Origin: Candidatus Baltobacteraceae bacterium
GTDB taxonomy: Bacteria > Vulcanimicrobiota > Vulcanimicrobiia > Vulcanimicrobiales > Vulcanimicrobiaceae
Assembly: GCA_036488875.1 (NCBI GenBank)
Contig: DASXGW010000004.1
Coordinates: forward strand, 248,001 to 312,000
Length of the DNA stretch: 64,000 nt
Direction: 5' to 3'
The stretch's first letter is position 1; each line of letters starts with the position of its first letter. A model generated the notes under the pieces. The model saw only the letters and a list, made by a program, of their open reading frames with translations, did no database searches and was not told the DNA's origin. Shown in pieces: positions 16,744-25,023 of this stretch. Made by a program: the position numbers and the translations under genes.

Positions 16744-18743
16744 GTGCCGCCCTCGTTCTGATCGTGTTTCTCTTTTTTGCGGTCGCGATGTACTTGCGGT
16801 GGCTTCCGGCCTTGATCGCGGTTCCCGCGATGGCCATCGTTATGTCGGTGGCGGCGGGCGTTCCGGCGTCGCAGTTGGGAGACGTCATCGTCGGCGGTTC
16901 GGCCGCGTTGGCGCCGGTGTACGTTGCGGTGGTTTTCGGCGCATTACTCGGGCGTGTGACGCTCGACACCGGGATCGCGCGCGCGATGATCAATCTCGCG
17001 GCCGAGTACGGCGGCGAGAGCCCGTTTCTCTTTGCGATCGTCGTATGTGCGGTGGTCGCCGTGCTCTTCACGTCGCTTTCGGGCTTGGGCGCGATCATCA
17101 TGGTCGGGTCGATCGTGCTGCCGATTCTCATGACGACGGGCGTACCGCGCACCGCTGCGGCGACGCTGTTCCTGATGTCGTTCGCGCTCGGCTTCATTTT
17201 TAACATTGCGAACTGGAAGTTCTACACGACGTACTTTCACGTGGCGCGCGAACAGATGGTGCTCTACGCCGTCGCTCTGGCGGCGATCGATGCGATCGCG
17301 CTGTTGATCTACGCAATCGTGGCGTTTCGCCGCGAGCGCGAGTACGCGACGTGGGCCGTCCGAGCGGAACGAGAAGACGACGAACCCGGCGTTCCCGCGG
17401 TGGCGCTCGTCATTCCGATCCTGCCGATCGCGCTCTACTATTCGCCGCTGCACGTCGATGCGGCACCGGCGTTTCTGATCTCAGCGGTTGCGGGCGTGTT
17501 GATCGCGCGGCCGCGCGATGCGGTGCAAACGCTGGTGGCCGCGGCCATTCGCGGGGTCGAAGACGTCGCCCCCGCGCTCCTGCTCTTTATGGGAATCGGG
17601 ATGCTGTTCGTCGCCACGCAGAAGCCGGAGTTTGCCGGCGCGCTGCACGCGCTGGTAGCCGGAGGGTGGGCGAGCAATCCGATCGCGTTCGTGCTGGTGT
17701 TCGGCGTTGCGAGTCCCCTCGCGCTCTATCGCGGGCCGCTCAATCCGTTCGGCGTGGGCATCGCGGTCTTTACCGTGCTGCTCGCCTCGCACGCACTGCC
17801 TGCGCCGGTTCTCGTGGCCGCAATCATGGCGGTCGTGCAGGTGCAGAACGTGTGCGATCCCACCAATACCGCCAACGTCTGGGTTGCCAATTTCACCGGC
17901 GTCGACATCGAAACGATCACCAAGCGGACGCTGCCGTTCCAAACCGCCGTGGCCATTGCGGCCACGATTCTGTGCGTCGTCGCCACGCCGGCCCTGTTTG
18001 GAACGCGCGCCTTTGCATCGGCGATCCCTCCGGCGCGCGCCGACGCGCTGCCTGCGGGTCTGTTCGCTTCCGCCCAGGCGCGCGATCGTATCGCCGTCGG
18101 CAACGACCGGTCGGCGCTGGCGGGTGCCGCGGATGCGTCGGTCGTCGACGCCCTGCGCGATGCGAAATGGGAGGCGTTTGCGGTATCGGGAGATCCAAAC
18201 ACCAGCGACTGTACGCGCAAGCCGTATGCCGCGTACGTCGACGTGTCGACGTCTCAGTTTTCGCTGATCGAAGGCACGGATCTCGACGTCGGGTTACGCC
18301 TGGAGGACTGCGGCGGGTGGATCGTCGACGAGTGGCACGATCACCGCGTTTTCGCGGGAACGCCAGGAAGCGGCGACGCTGCCGCGCTGGCGCGTGAAGG
18401 CGTGAATCGCCTGCGCGGCTGGATGACGGCCAATCCGCAGCGCGGCGAAACGCTGTTGCGCGACGGCGTCGCGTGGGTACCGGGCGACGCTCCCACGTAC
18501 TTCTATACCTTATTCAAGACCGTCGACGGAAACTTGCGTCTCTACGTACGCGGCGGCGGCCCGGCCTATGCCGCCGGGCTGCGCTCCGGGGACGTCGTGA
18601 ACAAGATAGACGGCAAGTGGTGGTGGGAGTACGGCACGTATCAAGCGCAGCAGCGCGCGTACGACGGGAAGCCGCACGACTTCGAGATCGTTCGTAACGG
18701 GATTACACAGAACGTCGCTTTGGGGGAACCGTTCCATGGCTAA
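16740..18743 (+). CDS. Ion-transporter-superfamily permease fused to a C-terminal PDZ domain
   Basis: GTG 16740 overlaps the GH20 stop; the open frame upstream is not used. The 667-residue product has about ten to twelve hydrophobic helices (1-420) resembling GntP/CitMHS-type carboxylate or gluconate permeases, including an NPFGVGIAVF re-entrant-like motif and a polar VCDPTNTANVW segment. After the last helix comes about 170 residues of soluble sequence, then a PDZ domain (about 598-663: LRLYVRGGGPAYAAGLRSGDVV). Permease-PDZ fusion is unusual; the PDZ may recruit a protease or peptide ligand. Transporter class is inferred from pattern only. The 3' end overlaps the peptidase start by 8 bp. Confidence 0.75.
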   Translation: MSAALVLIVFLFFAVAMYLRWLPALIAVPAMAIVMSVAAGVPASQLGDVIVGGSAALAPVYVAVVFGALLGRVTLDTGIARAMINLAAEYGGESPFLFAIVVCAVVAVLFTSLSGLGAIIMVGSIVLPILMTTGVPRTAAATLFLMSFALGFIFNIANWKFYTTYFHVAREQMVLYAVALAAIDAIALLIYAIVAFRREREYATWAVRAEREDDEPGVPAVALVIPILPIALYYSPLHVDAAPAFLISAVAGVLIARPRDAVQTLVAAAIRGVEDVAPALLLFMGIGMLFVATQKPEFAGALHALVAGGWASNPIAFVLVFGVASPLALYRGPLNPFGVGIAVFTVLLASHALPAPVLVAAIMAVVQVQNVCDPTNTANVWVANFTGVDIETITKRTLPFQTAVAIAATILCVVATPALFGTRAFASAIPPARADALPAGLFASAQARDRIAVGNDRSALAGAADASVVDALRDAKWEAFAVSGDPNTSDCTRKPYAAYVDVSTSQFSLIEGTDLDVGLRLEDCGGWIVDEWHDHRVFAGTPGSGDAAALAREGVNRLRGWMTANPQRGETLLRDGVAWVPGDAPTYFYTLFKTVDGNLRLYVRGGGPAYAAGLRSGDVVNKIDGKWWWEYGTYQAQQRAYDGKPHDFEIVRNGITQNVALGEPFHG

Positions 18744-20127
18744 GATCGATCCGGTGCTGGCGCGCTTTTGCGACGAACGCGAAAGCGCGCGTCTCGACGA
18801 ACTCAAGCGTTGGATCGCGATGCCCTCGATATCGGCCGATCCCGAACGCGCCGGCGACGTGCGGCTTTGCTGCACCCTCATCGTCGACCGCATGCGCGAG
18901 ATCGGCCTCGAGGCAAGCGTGTTGGAAACCGACGGCAACCCGATTGCGTACGGCGAGTGGCTCGGTGCTCCCGGCAAGCCGACGATTTTAATCTACGGGC
19001 ATTACGACGTGCAGCCCGTCGATCCGATCGAGTTGTGGACGAGCCCGCCGTTCGAAGGCACGGTGCGCGACGGAAAGATCTTTGGCCGCGGTGCCGTCGA
19101 CGATAAGGGCCAGGTGCTGATGCATCTGGCCGCGATCGAAACGCACCTGCAAACGCGTGGGCGCTTGCCGCTCAACGTCAAGGTCGTGGTCGAAGGTGAA
19201 GAAGAGATCGGATCGCCGAACTTCGACGCCGCGGTCGATCGTTATCGGCGTCAGTTTTCAGCCGATGCGGCGGTCATTTCCGACACGTCGGTATTCGCCG
19301 AAGACGTGCCGTCGCTCACCACGTCGGTGCGCGGTCTCGTTCATTGGGAAATCGAGGTGCGCGGTCCGGCCGAGGACGTGCACTCGGGGTACTTTGGCGG
19401 CGTCGTACGCAATCCGCTGGAGGCGTTGGCGTCGATTCTCGCCGGACTCAAGGACGCGCAAGGCCGCGTTACGGTAGCCGGGTTTTACGATGGCGTCGGC
19501 GAGCTCGATCCGGTGCTGGCCGGCGAGTTGCGCGCGCTGCCGTTCGACGAATCGCGCGAGGCCGAACAGTTGGGTGTCCCCACGCTTGCGGGAGAATCCG
19601 GCCGAATGCCGCTCGAGCGGATGTGGTACCGGCCGACGCTCGAGTGCAACGGCATGTGGGGCGGATACTCGGGCCCGGGTTATAAGACGATCGTGCCGAG
19701 CTGGGCCAAAGCCAAGTTGTCCGCGCGATTGGTCGGCGAACAAGATCCGCTACGGGTGCGGCGCGCCGTTGCCGAGCACGTTCTCGCGCACGCGCCGTCG
19801 GGTGTTCGCGTGAACGTGAGCGACGGCGGCGAGGTTCGGCCCATCGTTATCGCGCGCGATCACCCGATCGTTGCTGCGGCTGCGGCCGCTATGGAAGCCG
19901 GCTTTGGAAAAGCGCCGGTCTTCATCGGCACCGGCGGATCGATCGGGCCGGTCGCGACCTTCGACCGCATACTGCGGCTGCCCCAGGTGCTCGTCGGCGT
20001 GGGTCTTCCCGACGACCGCATTCACGCGCCCAACGAGAAGTTCAATCTCAAACAGTTTTTTGGAGGCATTAAAACCATGGCCGCCTTGTACGACGAAGTG
20101 GCCGCAAGCGGGCTCGGGTCGGCGTAA
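18736..20127 (+). CDS. M20-family metallopeptidase (carnosinase/dipeptidase-like)
   Basis: 463 residues. Zinc ligands of the M20 family are visible: His89 in YGHYDVQP, the bridging Asp in GAVDDKGQ (about 122-123), the catalytic/metal Glu pair in EGEEEIGS (153-160), and a C-terminal His in IHAPNE. The dimerisation lid lies between. WTSPPFEGTVRDGKIFGRG is typical of CNDP-like dipeptidases. No signal peptide, so cytoplasmic hydrolysis of imported dipeptides is likely. The start ATG lies inside the end of the permease gene, implying translational coupling and a joint uptake-and-cleavage role. Confidence 0.93.
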   Translation: MAKIDPVLARFCDERESARLDELKRWIAMPSISADPERAGDVRLCCTLIVDRMREIGLEASVLETDGNPIAYGEWLGAPGKPTILIYGHYDVQPVDPIELWTSPPFEGTVRDGKIFGRGAVDDKGQVLMHLAAIETHLQTRGRLPLNVKVVVEGEEEIGSPNFDAAVDRYRRQFSADAAVISDTSVFAEDVPSLTTSVRGLVHWEIEVRGPAEDVHSGYFGGVVRNPLEALASILAGLKDAQGRVTVAGFYDGVGELDPVLAGELRALPFDESREAEQLGVPTLAGESGRMPLERMWYRPTLECNGMWGGYSGPGYKTIVPSWAKAKLSARLVGEQDPLRVRRAVAEHVLAHAPSGVRVNVSDGGEVRPIVIARDHPIVAAAAAAMEAGFGKAPVFIGTGGSIGPVATFDRILRLPQVLVGVGLPDDRIHAPNEKFNLKQFFGGIKTMAALYDEVAASGLGSA

Positions 20128-20149
20128 GGCGAATCGAAGCAGCGTACAG

Positions 20150-20887
20150 GTGAGCGACCAGATGCAATCGACCGAGCGTTTCGGCGACCGAGCGCAAGCC
20201 TACGCAGCATATCGCCCGTCGTATCCAGACGAGGCGATTGATGCCGTGCTCGACGGTCTGGGTAACCCCAGCGGGTTGGAAATCGCCGACGTCGGAGCCG
20301 GCACGGGAATATCGTCGCGGCTGTTTGCCAGTCGCGGCGCGCACGTCATCGCCGTCGAGCCGAACGCCGACATGCGGCAAGCCTCGGTCGATCACCCGCG
20401 CGTCGATTGGCAAGCGGGTACTGCCGATCGTACCGGCTTGCTCGACCAAAGCGTCGACGTCGTCGTCGCGTGTCAAGCGTTTCATTGGTTTGCGACGCCG
20501 TTTGCGATGAGCGAAATGCGGCGCATCGCGCGACGGCGCGCCGCAATGCTGCAGTACGAACGCGACGAGCGCGATGAATTTACGAGGGCGTACGGTGACG
20601 TCGTGCGGACGTACGCGCGCGACGACACCGAAACGATGCGCATGCACGCGCTTGCGACCTTCGCGCACTTTCCGAAGGCCGCCGTCACGCGCAGCGCGTT
20701 CACCGCGCGTCAGCAGCTCGATCTCGACGGTCTGCTCGGCCGCGCAGCGTCGGCGTCGTACTTGCCTAACGTCGGCCCCGAAGCCGACGCGCTGCGCGCC
20801 GATTTGAAGGCGGTCTTCGAAAAATTCGAAAACGCCGGAAAGCTCGAGCTTGCGATGGTGACCTTCGTCCTCATCGCCGACTGGTGA
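20150..20887 (+). CDS. Class I SAM-dependent methyltransferase
   Basis: About 245 residues from GTG 20150 (ATG 20162 is an in-frame alternative; neither has a strong Shine-Dalgarno). It begins with the common FGDRAQAYAAYRPSYPDEAI lead-in, then the SAM-binding motif I VGAGTGISS, an acidic VEPNADM and the post-motif ACQAFHWF typical of UbiE/Methyltransf_11 proteins. Substrate unknown. It sits 22 bp after the M20 gene and overlaps the next gene by 4 bp, so it is part of the same operon. Confidence 0.88.
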   Translation: MSDQMQSTERFGDRAQAYAAYRPSYPDEAIDAVLDGLGNPSGLEIADVGAGTGISSRLFASRGAHVIAVEPNADMRQASVDHPRVDWQAGTADRTGLLDQSVDVVVACQAFHWFATPFAMSEMRRIARRRAAMLQYERDERDEFTRAYGDVVRTYARDDTETMRMHALATFAHFPKAAVTRSAFTARQQLDLDGLLGRAASASYLPNVGPEADALRADLKAVFEKFENAGKLELAMVTFVLIADW

Positions 20888-21753
20888 TTGTCGCGCTGCT
20901 TGCGGCGCTCGCAACCGCAACGCCATCCGCTTCTCCGGCGCCGCAAGAAATCTTCGATCGAGCGTTTACGCGGTTGGCTTCGTACCCGGTTGCGCCGTAC
21001 GCCGTCGAGATCGCTACGCGTGACGAGAACTTCACGAGCCCAGTGCTCGGACGCGGCGGAAAAGCCGAATTCGCGGAGCGCTATACCTATAGGAGCGTAG
21101 ACGGCGTCGAAAACGTTACGGAGTATCCGGTTGGGAGCGATCGGCTTCCGCCCGCGCTGATCGCGCTCAATCAGCTAGGCGCGTTTGCATGGTCTCCACG
21201 GCGCGAAAATCTCATGGCCCCGCAGGGAGCCGGCGAGCCCGCTTTGCCCGACATTCCCAAGCCTCTCAAAACGATCGCTCACGTCGTCGCGTACGGGCCG
21301 CCGAGTTACGCGTTTGCAGCCGCCGGTTCGACGGGCTCGGCGGCAGCGGTTAGCATGGAAACCGTGGACGGGCACCTCTGCTACCATCTTCGTCTGCGCC
21401 CGCTGTCCGATCCGCAGCGCCATAATCTGCGCGACCTGTGGATCGATACCACGACGTTCGACTTATGGAAGGCCACCTTCGACGGCAGCTACCGCCCTGT
21501 GCCGCTCGCGCCTTCGAGCCCATCGACGTTTACCTCGATCTTCGCACCGATCGGGCAGTACTGGATCGTTTCGCGGCAGCACTGGACCTGGACCGACGCT
21601 GCCGATGAGGTCTTCGACGACATCAACATGGAGGTGAACAAGATCGTCTTTCCGTCGGCGCTCCCGGACTATCTGTTCGATCAAGCCGAGTACGAAAAGC
21701 AGCAGCGCGCGGACATTACCGACCCTCTCGACGCGATTCTCAACGGACAATGA
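20884..21753 (+). CDS. Secreted protein of unknown function
   Basis: 289 residues starting at GTG in a GTGA overlap. The N-terminus MIVALLAALATATPSASPAPQ is a short signal peptide, so export is likely. The body is mixed beta sequence with Trp/Tyr-rich strands (RDLWIDTTTFDLWKATFDGS and GQYWIVSRQHWTWTD), resembling LolA-like or DUF outer-membrane-lipoprotein-sorting folds, but I cannot assign a family. It is sandwiched between and coupled to a methyltransferase and a HyuA gene. Confidence 0.7.
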   Translation: MIVALLAALATATPSASPAPQEIFDRAFTRLASYPVAPYAVEIATRDENFTSPVLGRGGKAEFAERYTYRSVDGVENVTEYPVGSDRLPPALIALNQLGAFAWSPRRENLMAPQGAGEPALPDIPKPLKTIAHVVAYGPPSYAFAAAGSTGSAAAVSMETVDGHLCYHLRLRPLSDPQRHNLRDLWIDTTTFDLWKATFDGSYRPVPLAPSSPSTFTSIFAPIGQYWIVSRQHWTWTDAADEVFDDINMEVNKIVFPSALPDYLFDQAEYEKQQRADITDPLDAILNGQ

Positions 21754-23855
21754 ACGCGCAGCGCAAACTCCGGATTGGCATCGACGTTGGGGGAACGTTT
21801 ACCGATGTCATTGCCATCGACGTAGCGACGCGCGAACTCGTAGCATCGGTAAAGATACCGACGACGCACCGCGCCACCGAAGGCGTTGCCGCCGGTATCG
21901 TTGACGGTATCGGGCGGCTGCTGGATCGCGCGGGCGTGCATCCCGGCGACGTGGCGTTCATCGCGCACTCGACCACGCAAGCAACGAACGCACTGCTCGA
22001 GGGCGACGTCGCGCGCGTCGGCGTCGTGGGATTATTGGGGCCCTCAGGATGGCTCGCGCGTCGCCAGATTCGCTTCGCGCCGGTGGAGCTCGCGCCGGGA
22101 CGATCGCTCGCTCCCACGTTCGTGTTTGCCGCATCGCGCGATGAAGCGGCGATACGCTGCGCGGTCGACCGCGCCATCGGCGATGGCGCCGAGGCGATCG
22201 TCGCGAGCCAGCCGTTCGGCGTCGACCGGCCGGCGGCCGAGGCGAGCGTCGTCGACTACGCGCGGACGCGCGGCGTCGACGCGACCAGCGGTCACGACGT
22301 CAGCGCGACGTACGGGTTGCGCGCGCGCACGCGTACCGCCGCACTCAACGCCGCGATTCTACCGCGGATGATCCGCACTTCAAAAATGACCGCGGCGGCG
22401 GTGAAGAACGCCTCGATTCCCGCGCCGCTGATGATCATGCGCAGCGACGGCGGCGTGATGGACGTGCGCGAAATCGAGCGGCGCCCGATTCTCACCTTGC
22501 TCTCGGGACCTGCGGCAGGCGTTGCGGGCGCGCTGCTCTACGAGAATCTCACCGACGGCATTTTCATCGAGGTCGGCGGAACGAGCTCCGATATTTCCGC
22601 GATTCGTCAAGGCCGTCCGCAAATGCGGCCGGCGCGCATCGGTGGCCACCGAACGATGCTGCGCACGGTCGACGTGCGCACGCTCGGCGTTGCCGGCGGC
22701 AGCATGATTCGGATCGCGGACGGCACCGTCGTCGACGTCGGTCCGCGCAGCGCGCACATCGCCGGCTGTGCGTATGCGTGCTTCTGCGACGAGGCGCTGC
22801 TCGACGGCGCGCTCGTCGAAACCGTCGCGCCGTGGCCGGGCGATCCGCAAGACTATGCCATTCTCCGCGCACGCGACGGCACGGCAATCGCGCTAACGAC
22901 GAGCTGCGCGGCAAACGCGCTCGGCTGCATCCCCGAAGGTGCGTTTGCCAACGGAAACGCCGCCGGTGCGAAACGCGCGTTCGAGATTCTCGCGGCGCAT
23001 GCCGGTGCGCGCGGCGACGCGCTGGCGCGCACCGTCCTCGACGTCGCGGCGGCCAAACTGCGTGCGACGATCGACGAGCTGATTGCCGATTATGGCCTCG
23101 AGCGCGCGCACGTGACGATCGTCGGCGGCGGCGGTGGTGCCGGCGCGATCGTCCCCTACGCCGCCGAGGCGATGGGGCTTCGTCATCGGATCGCGCGCGA
23201 CGCCGAAGTGATCGCTCCAGTCGGCGTGGCGCTGGCACTCGTGCGCGACGTCGTCGAACGAACCATCGTCGCGCCCACGCCCGAGGATATCGCGCGCTTG
23301 CGCAGGGAAGCGATCGATCGCGTCGTCGCTGCCGGAGCGTCGCCCGATCGCGTAGAGGTGACGGTCGAAATCGATTCGCAGCGCAACCGCGTGCGCGCGG
23401 CGGCTTCGGGGGCGACCGCGCTCGCCGAGCCCGTGCTTACACAGCGATGCGACGAGGACGCACGTCGCGCCGCGGCGTCGCAGAGTCTCGACGGCGATGC
23501 GGCGGCCTTACAGCGCGTCGAACTCACGGCCGAGCTCACCGGCTACACGCTCGACGGCGCGCTGGCGATCGTCGACGATCGCGGTATCGTGCGGCTGGTG
23601 TTGCGGGGCGCACGCGTGCTCGTCGCGACGGCCGGCACGGTGGAAGCGAGCGCGTATCGAGCCATCGAGCGGAGCACGCGATTCGGTGACGTCGGTCGCG
23701 CGCTGCCGGCGCTCTATCTTCTGCGCGGCGAGCGGATCGCGACCTACGACGGATTGGCGAGCGCGCAACAAGCGGTAGCGCTCGCGCTTGAAGAGCTCGA
23801 GGGATGCCGGGAATCGGAGCCGGTAGCGCTGCTGACGCTGCCGCGTCAGGCGTAG
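21750..23855 (+). CDS. hyuA: Hydantoinase/oxoprolinase subunit A (HyuA family)
   Basis: 701 residues. The actin-like ATPase start IGIDVGGTFTDVIAID and the HyuA block FIAHSTTQATNALLEGD are clear. Downstream are HDVSATYGLRARTRTAALNAAI, the metal/ATP region SGPAAGVAGALLY, and a second phosphate loop at IVGGGGGAGAIVPYAAEAMG. Family members use ATP to open cyclic amides such as 5-oxoproline or hydantoins. The usual partner HyuB is not adjacent; the gene is last in its operon. It overlaps the upstream gene by 4 bp and ends 4 bp before a convergent gene. Confidence 0.88.
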   Translation: MNAQRKLRIGIDVGGTFTDVIAIDVATRELVASVKIPTTHRATEGVAAGIVDGIGRLLDRAGVHPGDVAFIAHSTTQATNALLEGDVARVGVVGLLGPSGWLARRQIRFAPVELAPGRSLAPTFVFAASRDEAAIRCAVDRAIGDGAEAIVASQPFGVDRPAAEASVVDYARTRGVDATSGHDVSATYGLRARTRTAALNAAILPRMIRTSKMTAAAVKNASIPAPLMIMRSDGGVMDVREIERRPILTLLSGPAAGVAGALLYENLTDGIFIEVGGTSSDISAIRQGRPQMRPARIGGHRTMLRTVDVRTLGVAGGSMIRIADGTVVDVGPRSAHIAGCAYACFCDEALLDGALVETVAPWPGDPQDYAILRARDGTAIALTTSCAANALGCIPEGAFANGNAAGAKRAFEILAAHAGARGDALARTVLDVAAAKLRATIDELIADYGLERAHVTIVGGGGGAGAIVPYAAEAMGLRHRIARDAEVIAPVGVALALVRDVVERTIVAPTPEDIARLRREAIDRVVAAGASPDRVEVTVEIDSQRNRVRAAASGATALAEPVLTQRCDEDARRAAASQSLDGDAAALQRVELTAELTGYTLDGALAIVDDRGIVRLVLRGARVLVATAGTVEASAYRAIERSTRFGDVGRALPALYLLRGERIATYDGLASAQQAVALALEELEGCRESEPVALLTLPRQA

Positions 23856-23859
23856 CCCG

Positions 23860-24468
23860 TTACTGCATCGCTGCTACGTTGTCGAACTGATAGCCGGTAA
23901 AATCGGCGTTGGCCGAGAGCGGCATGTGCGGATAGTCGACCGAGATGTCCATCTTTTGCGGAAGCAAGTACGCTCCGGTCTGCCCGGGTTTGACCGTCAT
24001 GTGGATGTGCATGCCGTCGTTATAGGTTGCGTCGACCCAGTCGGCGCCTTGGTCGTTGAGCGCGACTTGCGCTTTCTGCAAGTTCGGATCGTGCAATGCC
24101 TGCAGATCGAAGATGGCGTCGTCGCCGTCGATGCCGTCCGCCTCATACGCATAGTTTTCCGGCCACAGCGTGGGGTCGAGCATCGAAAGGTCGATGTCGT
24201 GCACTTGCTTGGCGAAGAACGGCATCTGCGTGAAGTGCACCCAGTAACGGTGACCCTTCTTGTACGTGCCGTCGCCGGACAGATGAAAACCCATCCACGG
24301 GAAGTGGTGCATTTTCACGGCAACGTCGGCATGGAACGTGAAATTCGGCAGACTCGAGTTGCGTGCGTCGACCGCGGCAATGATCGCGCTGCAGTCATCG
24401 GCTCGGGGGACCGCGCCCGTGAGGAGGACCGAGAGAGCGACCAGGGTCGCGTAAGTTGGCACGCGCAT
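23860..24468 (-). CDS. Secreted protein, possibly LolA-like
   Basis: The frame is longer upstream, but ATG 24468 gives a signal peptide (MRVPTYATLVALSVLLTGAVPRA) and a mature domain of about 175 residues. The domain is beta-rich with histidine and aromatic residues (VKMHHFPWMGFHLSGDGTYKKG, DGMHIHMTVKPGQTGAYLLPQ). The overall pattern, a carrier-like incomplete barrel, resembles LolA-type or DUF outer-membrane lipoprotein-sorting proteins, but the assignment is weak. A palindromic GGGxAC-type element sits about 50-66 bp upstream. Confidence 0.65.
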   Translation of the reverse strand: MRVPTYATLVALSVLLTGAVPRADDCSAIIAAVDARNSSLPNFTFHADVAVKMHHFPWMGFHLSGDGTYKKGHRYWVHFTQMPFFAKQVHDIDLSMLDPTLWPENYAYEADGIDGDDAIFDLQALHDPNLQKAQVALNDQGADWVDATYNDGMHIHMTVKPGQTGAYLLPQKMDISVDYPHMPLSANADFTGYQFDNVAAMQ

Positions 24469-24517
24469 CGGGATACCTAGTATATTCCCGGTTATCGGCG
24501 ACGCACGCCGGGTGACC

Positions 24518-24534
24518 GGGGTACTAAAGGTCCC
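24518..24534. promoter_or_regulatory. Imperfect GGGAC/GTCCC-type inverted repeat (DosR/DevR-box-like)
   Basis: The reverse strand reads GGGACCTTTAGTACCCC about 50-66 bp upstream of ATG 24468. It resembles the DosR/DevR consensus (GGGACTWWAGTCCC) but has an inserted base in the second half-site. Position and symmetry fit an operator for the secreted-protein gene. No response regulator lies nearby, so this is a weak call. Confidence 0.22.
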
Positions 24535-24548
24535 GCGTTGCTTGTTCT

Positions 24549-24881
24549 TTACGCGTTGATTGCCATCGCGCGATCGGGAACGCGCTCGAACGCTTCTTCG
24601 AGCGAGTGCACGACCGGAAACACCTCGTCTAACCCCAGGAAGCGGAATAAGCGACCAAAGCGCTGTTCGTCTACTACGAAGCATGCCGGGCGCGCGCCGG
24701 CATCGGAACGCGAACGGCGCATGCGCATGAACTCGCACAAACACGACGAGTCGATATAGCTGACCTGACTCAAATCGACAATCAGGTAAGGCTTCTCGTA
24801 GAAGGGCCCGAGCGCTTCACGCAGCTCGTGCTGGCGGTCAATATCGAACTCGCCCGTGAGGGAGACGATGGCTGGTTCCAT
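24549..24881 (-). CDS. STAS-domain protein (anti-sigma-factor antagonist type)
   Basis: The start is ATG 24881, decided by AGGAG nine bases upstream; the TTG at 24890 abuts the same AGGAG and cannot use it. The 110-residue single STAS domain has the opening IVSLTGEFDI, LIVDLSQVSYIDSSCLCEF around the phospho-acceptor Ser and a C-terminal VFPVVHSLEEA. In SpoIIAA/RsbV-like proteins the Ser in the DSS motif is phosphorylated by an anti-sigma kinase. No RsbW-type kinase is in the window, so the partner is elsewhere. Confidence 0.87.
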   Translation of the reverse strand: MEPAIVSLTGEFDIDRQHELREALGPFYEKPYLIVDLSQVSYIDSSCLCEFMRMRRSRSDAGARPACFVVDEQRFGRLFRFLGLDEVFPVVHSLEEAFERVPDRAMAINA

Positions 24882-24941
24882 GACGTGCAACTCCTATGCC
24901 GACGAAAACAACCGCCCGTCGGCGTAGGCCCATTATGCTTG

Positions 24942-24970
24942 CTAGGCCCCTGTCATCGACAGAGGCCTAG
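24942..24970 (-). terminator. Hairpin downstream of the APC permease gene
   Basis: Two 13-nt arms (24942-24954 and 24958-24970) are complementary with one mismatch and a 3-nt loop. On the reverse strand the odd pair is a G-U wobble, giving a continuous RNA stem for leftward transcription. It lies 54 bp past the permease stop and before the STAS gene. No T-tract follows, so termination may be weak or factor-assisted. Confidence 0.5.
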
Positions 24971-25023
24971 GGCGAATCGGGACGTTCCCCAGATGGCCCT
25001 TGACAGGCCGGTTGGCTGGCGAG

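Noticed and set aside
22778-23689. 303-residue + frame in hyuA
   Set aside because: Shadow in another frame, extremely Arg-rich, overlapping conserved HyuA motifs.
24479-24484. TATACT as a -10 box for the secreted-protein gene
   Set aside because: No -35 at suitable spacing and it would leave a leader of only a few bases.
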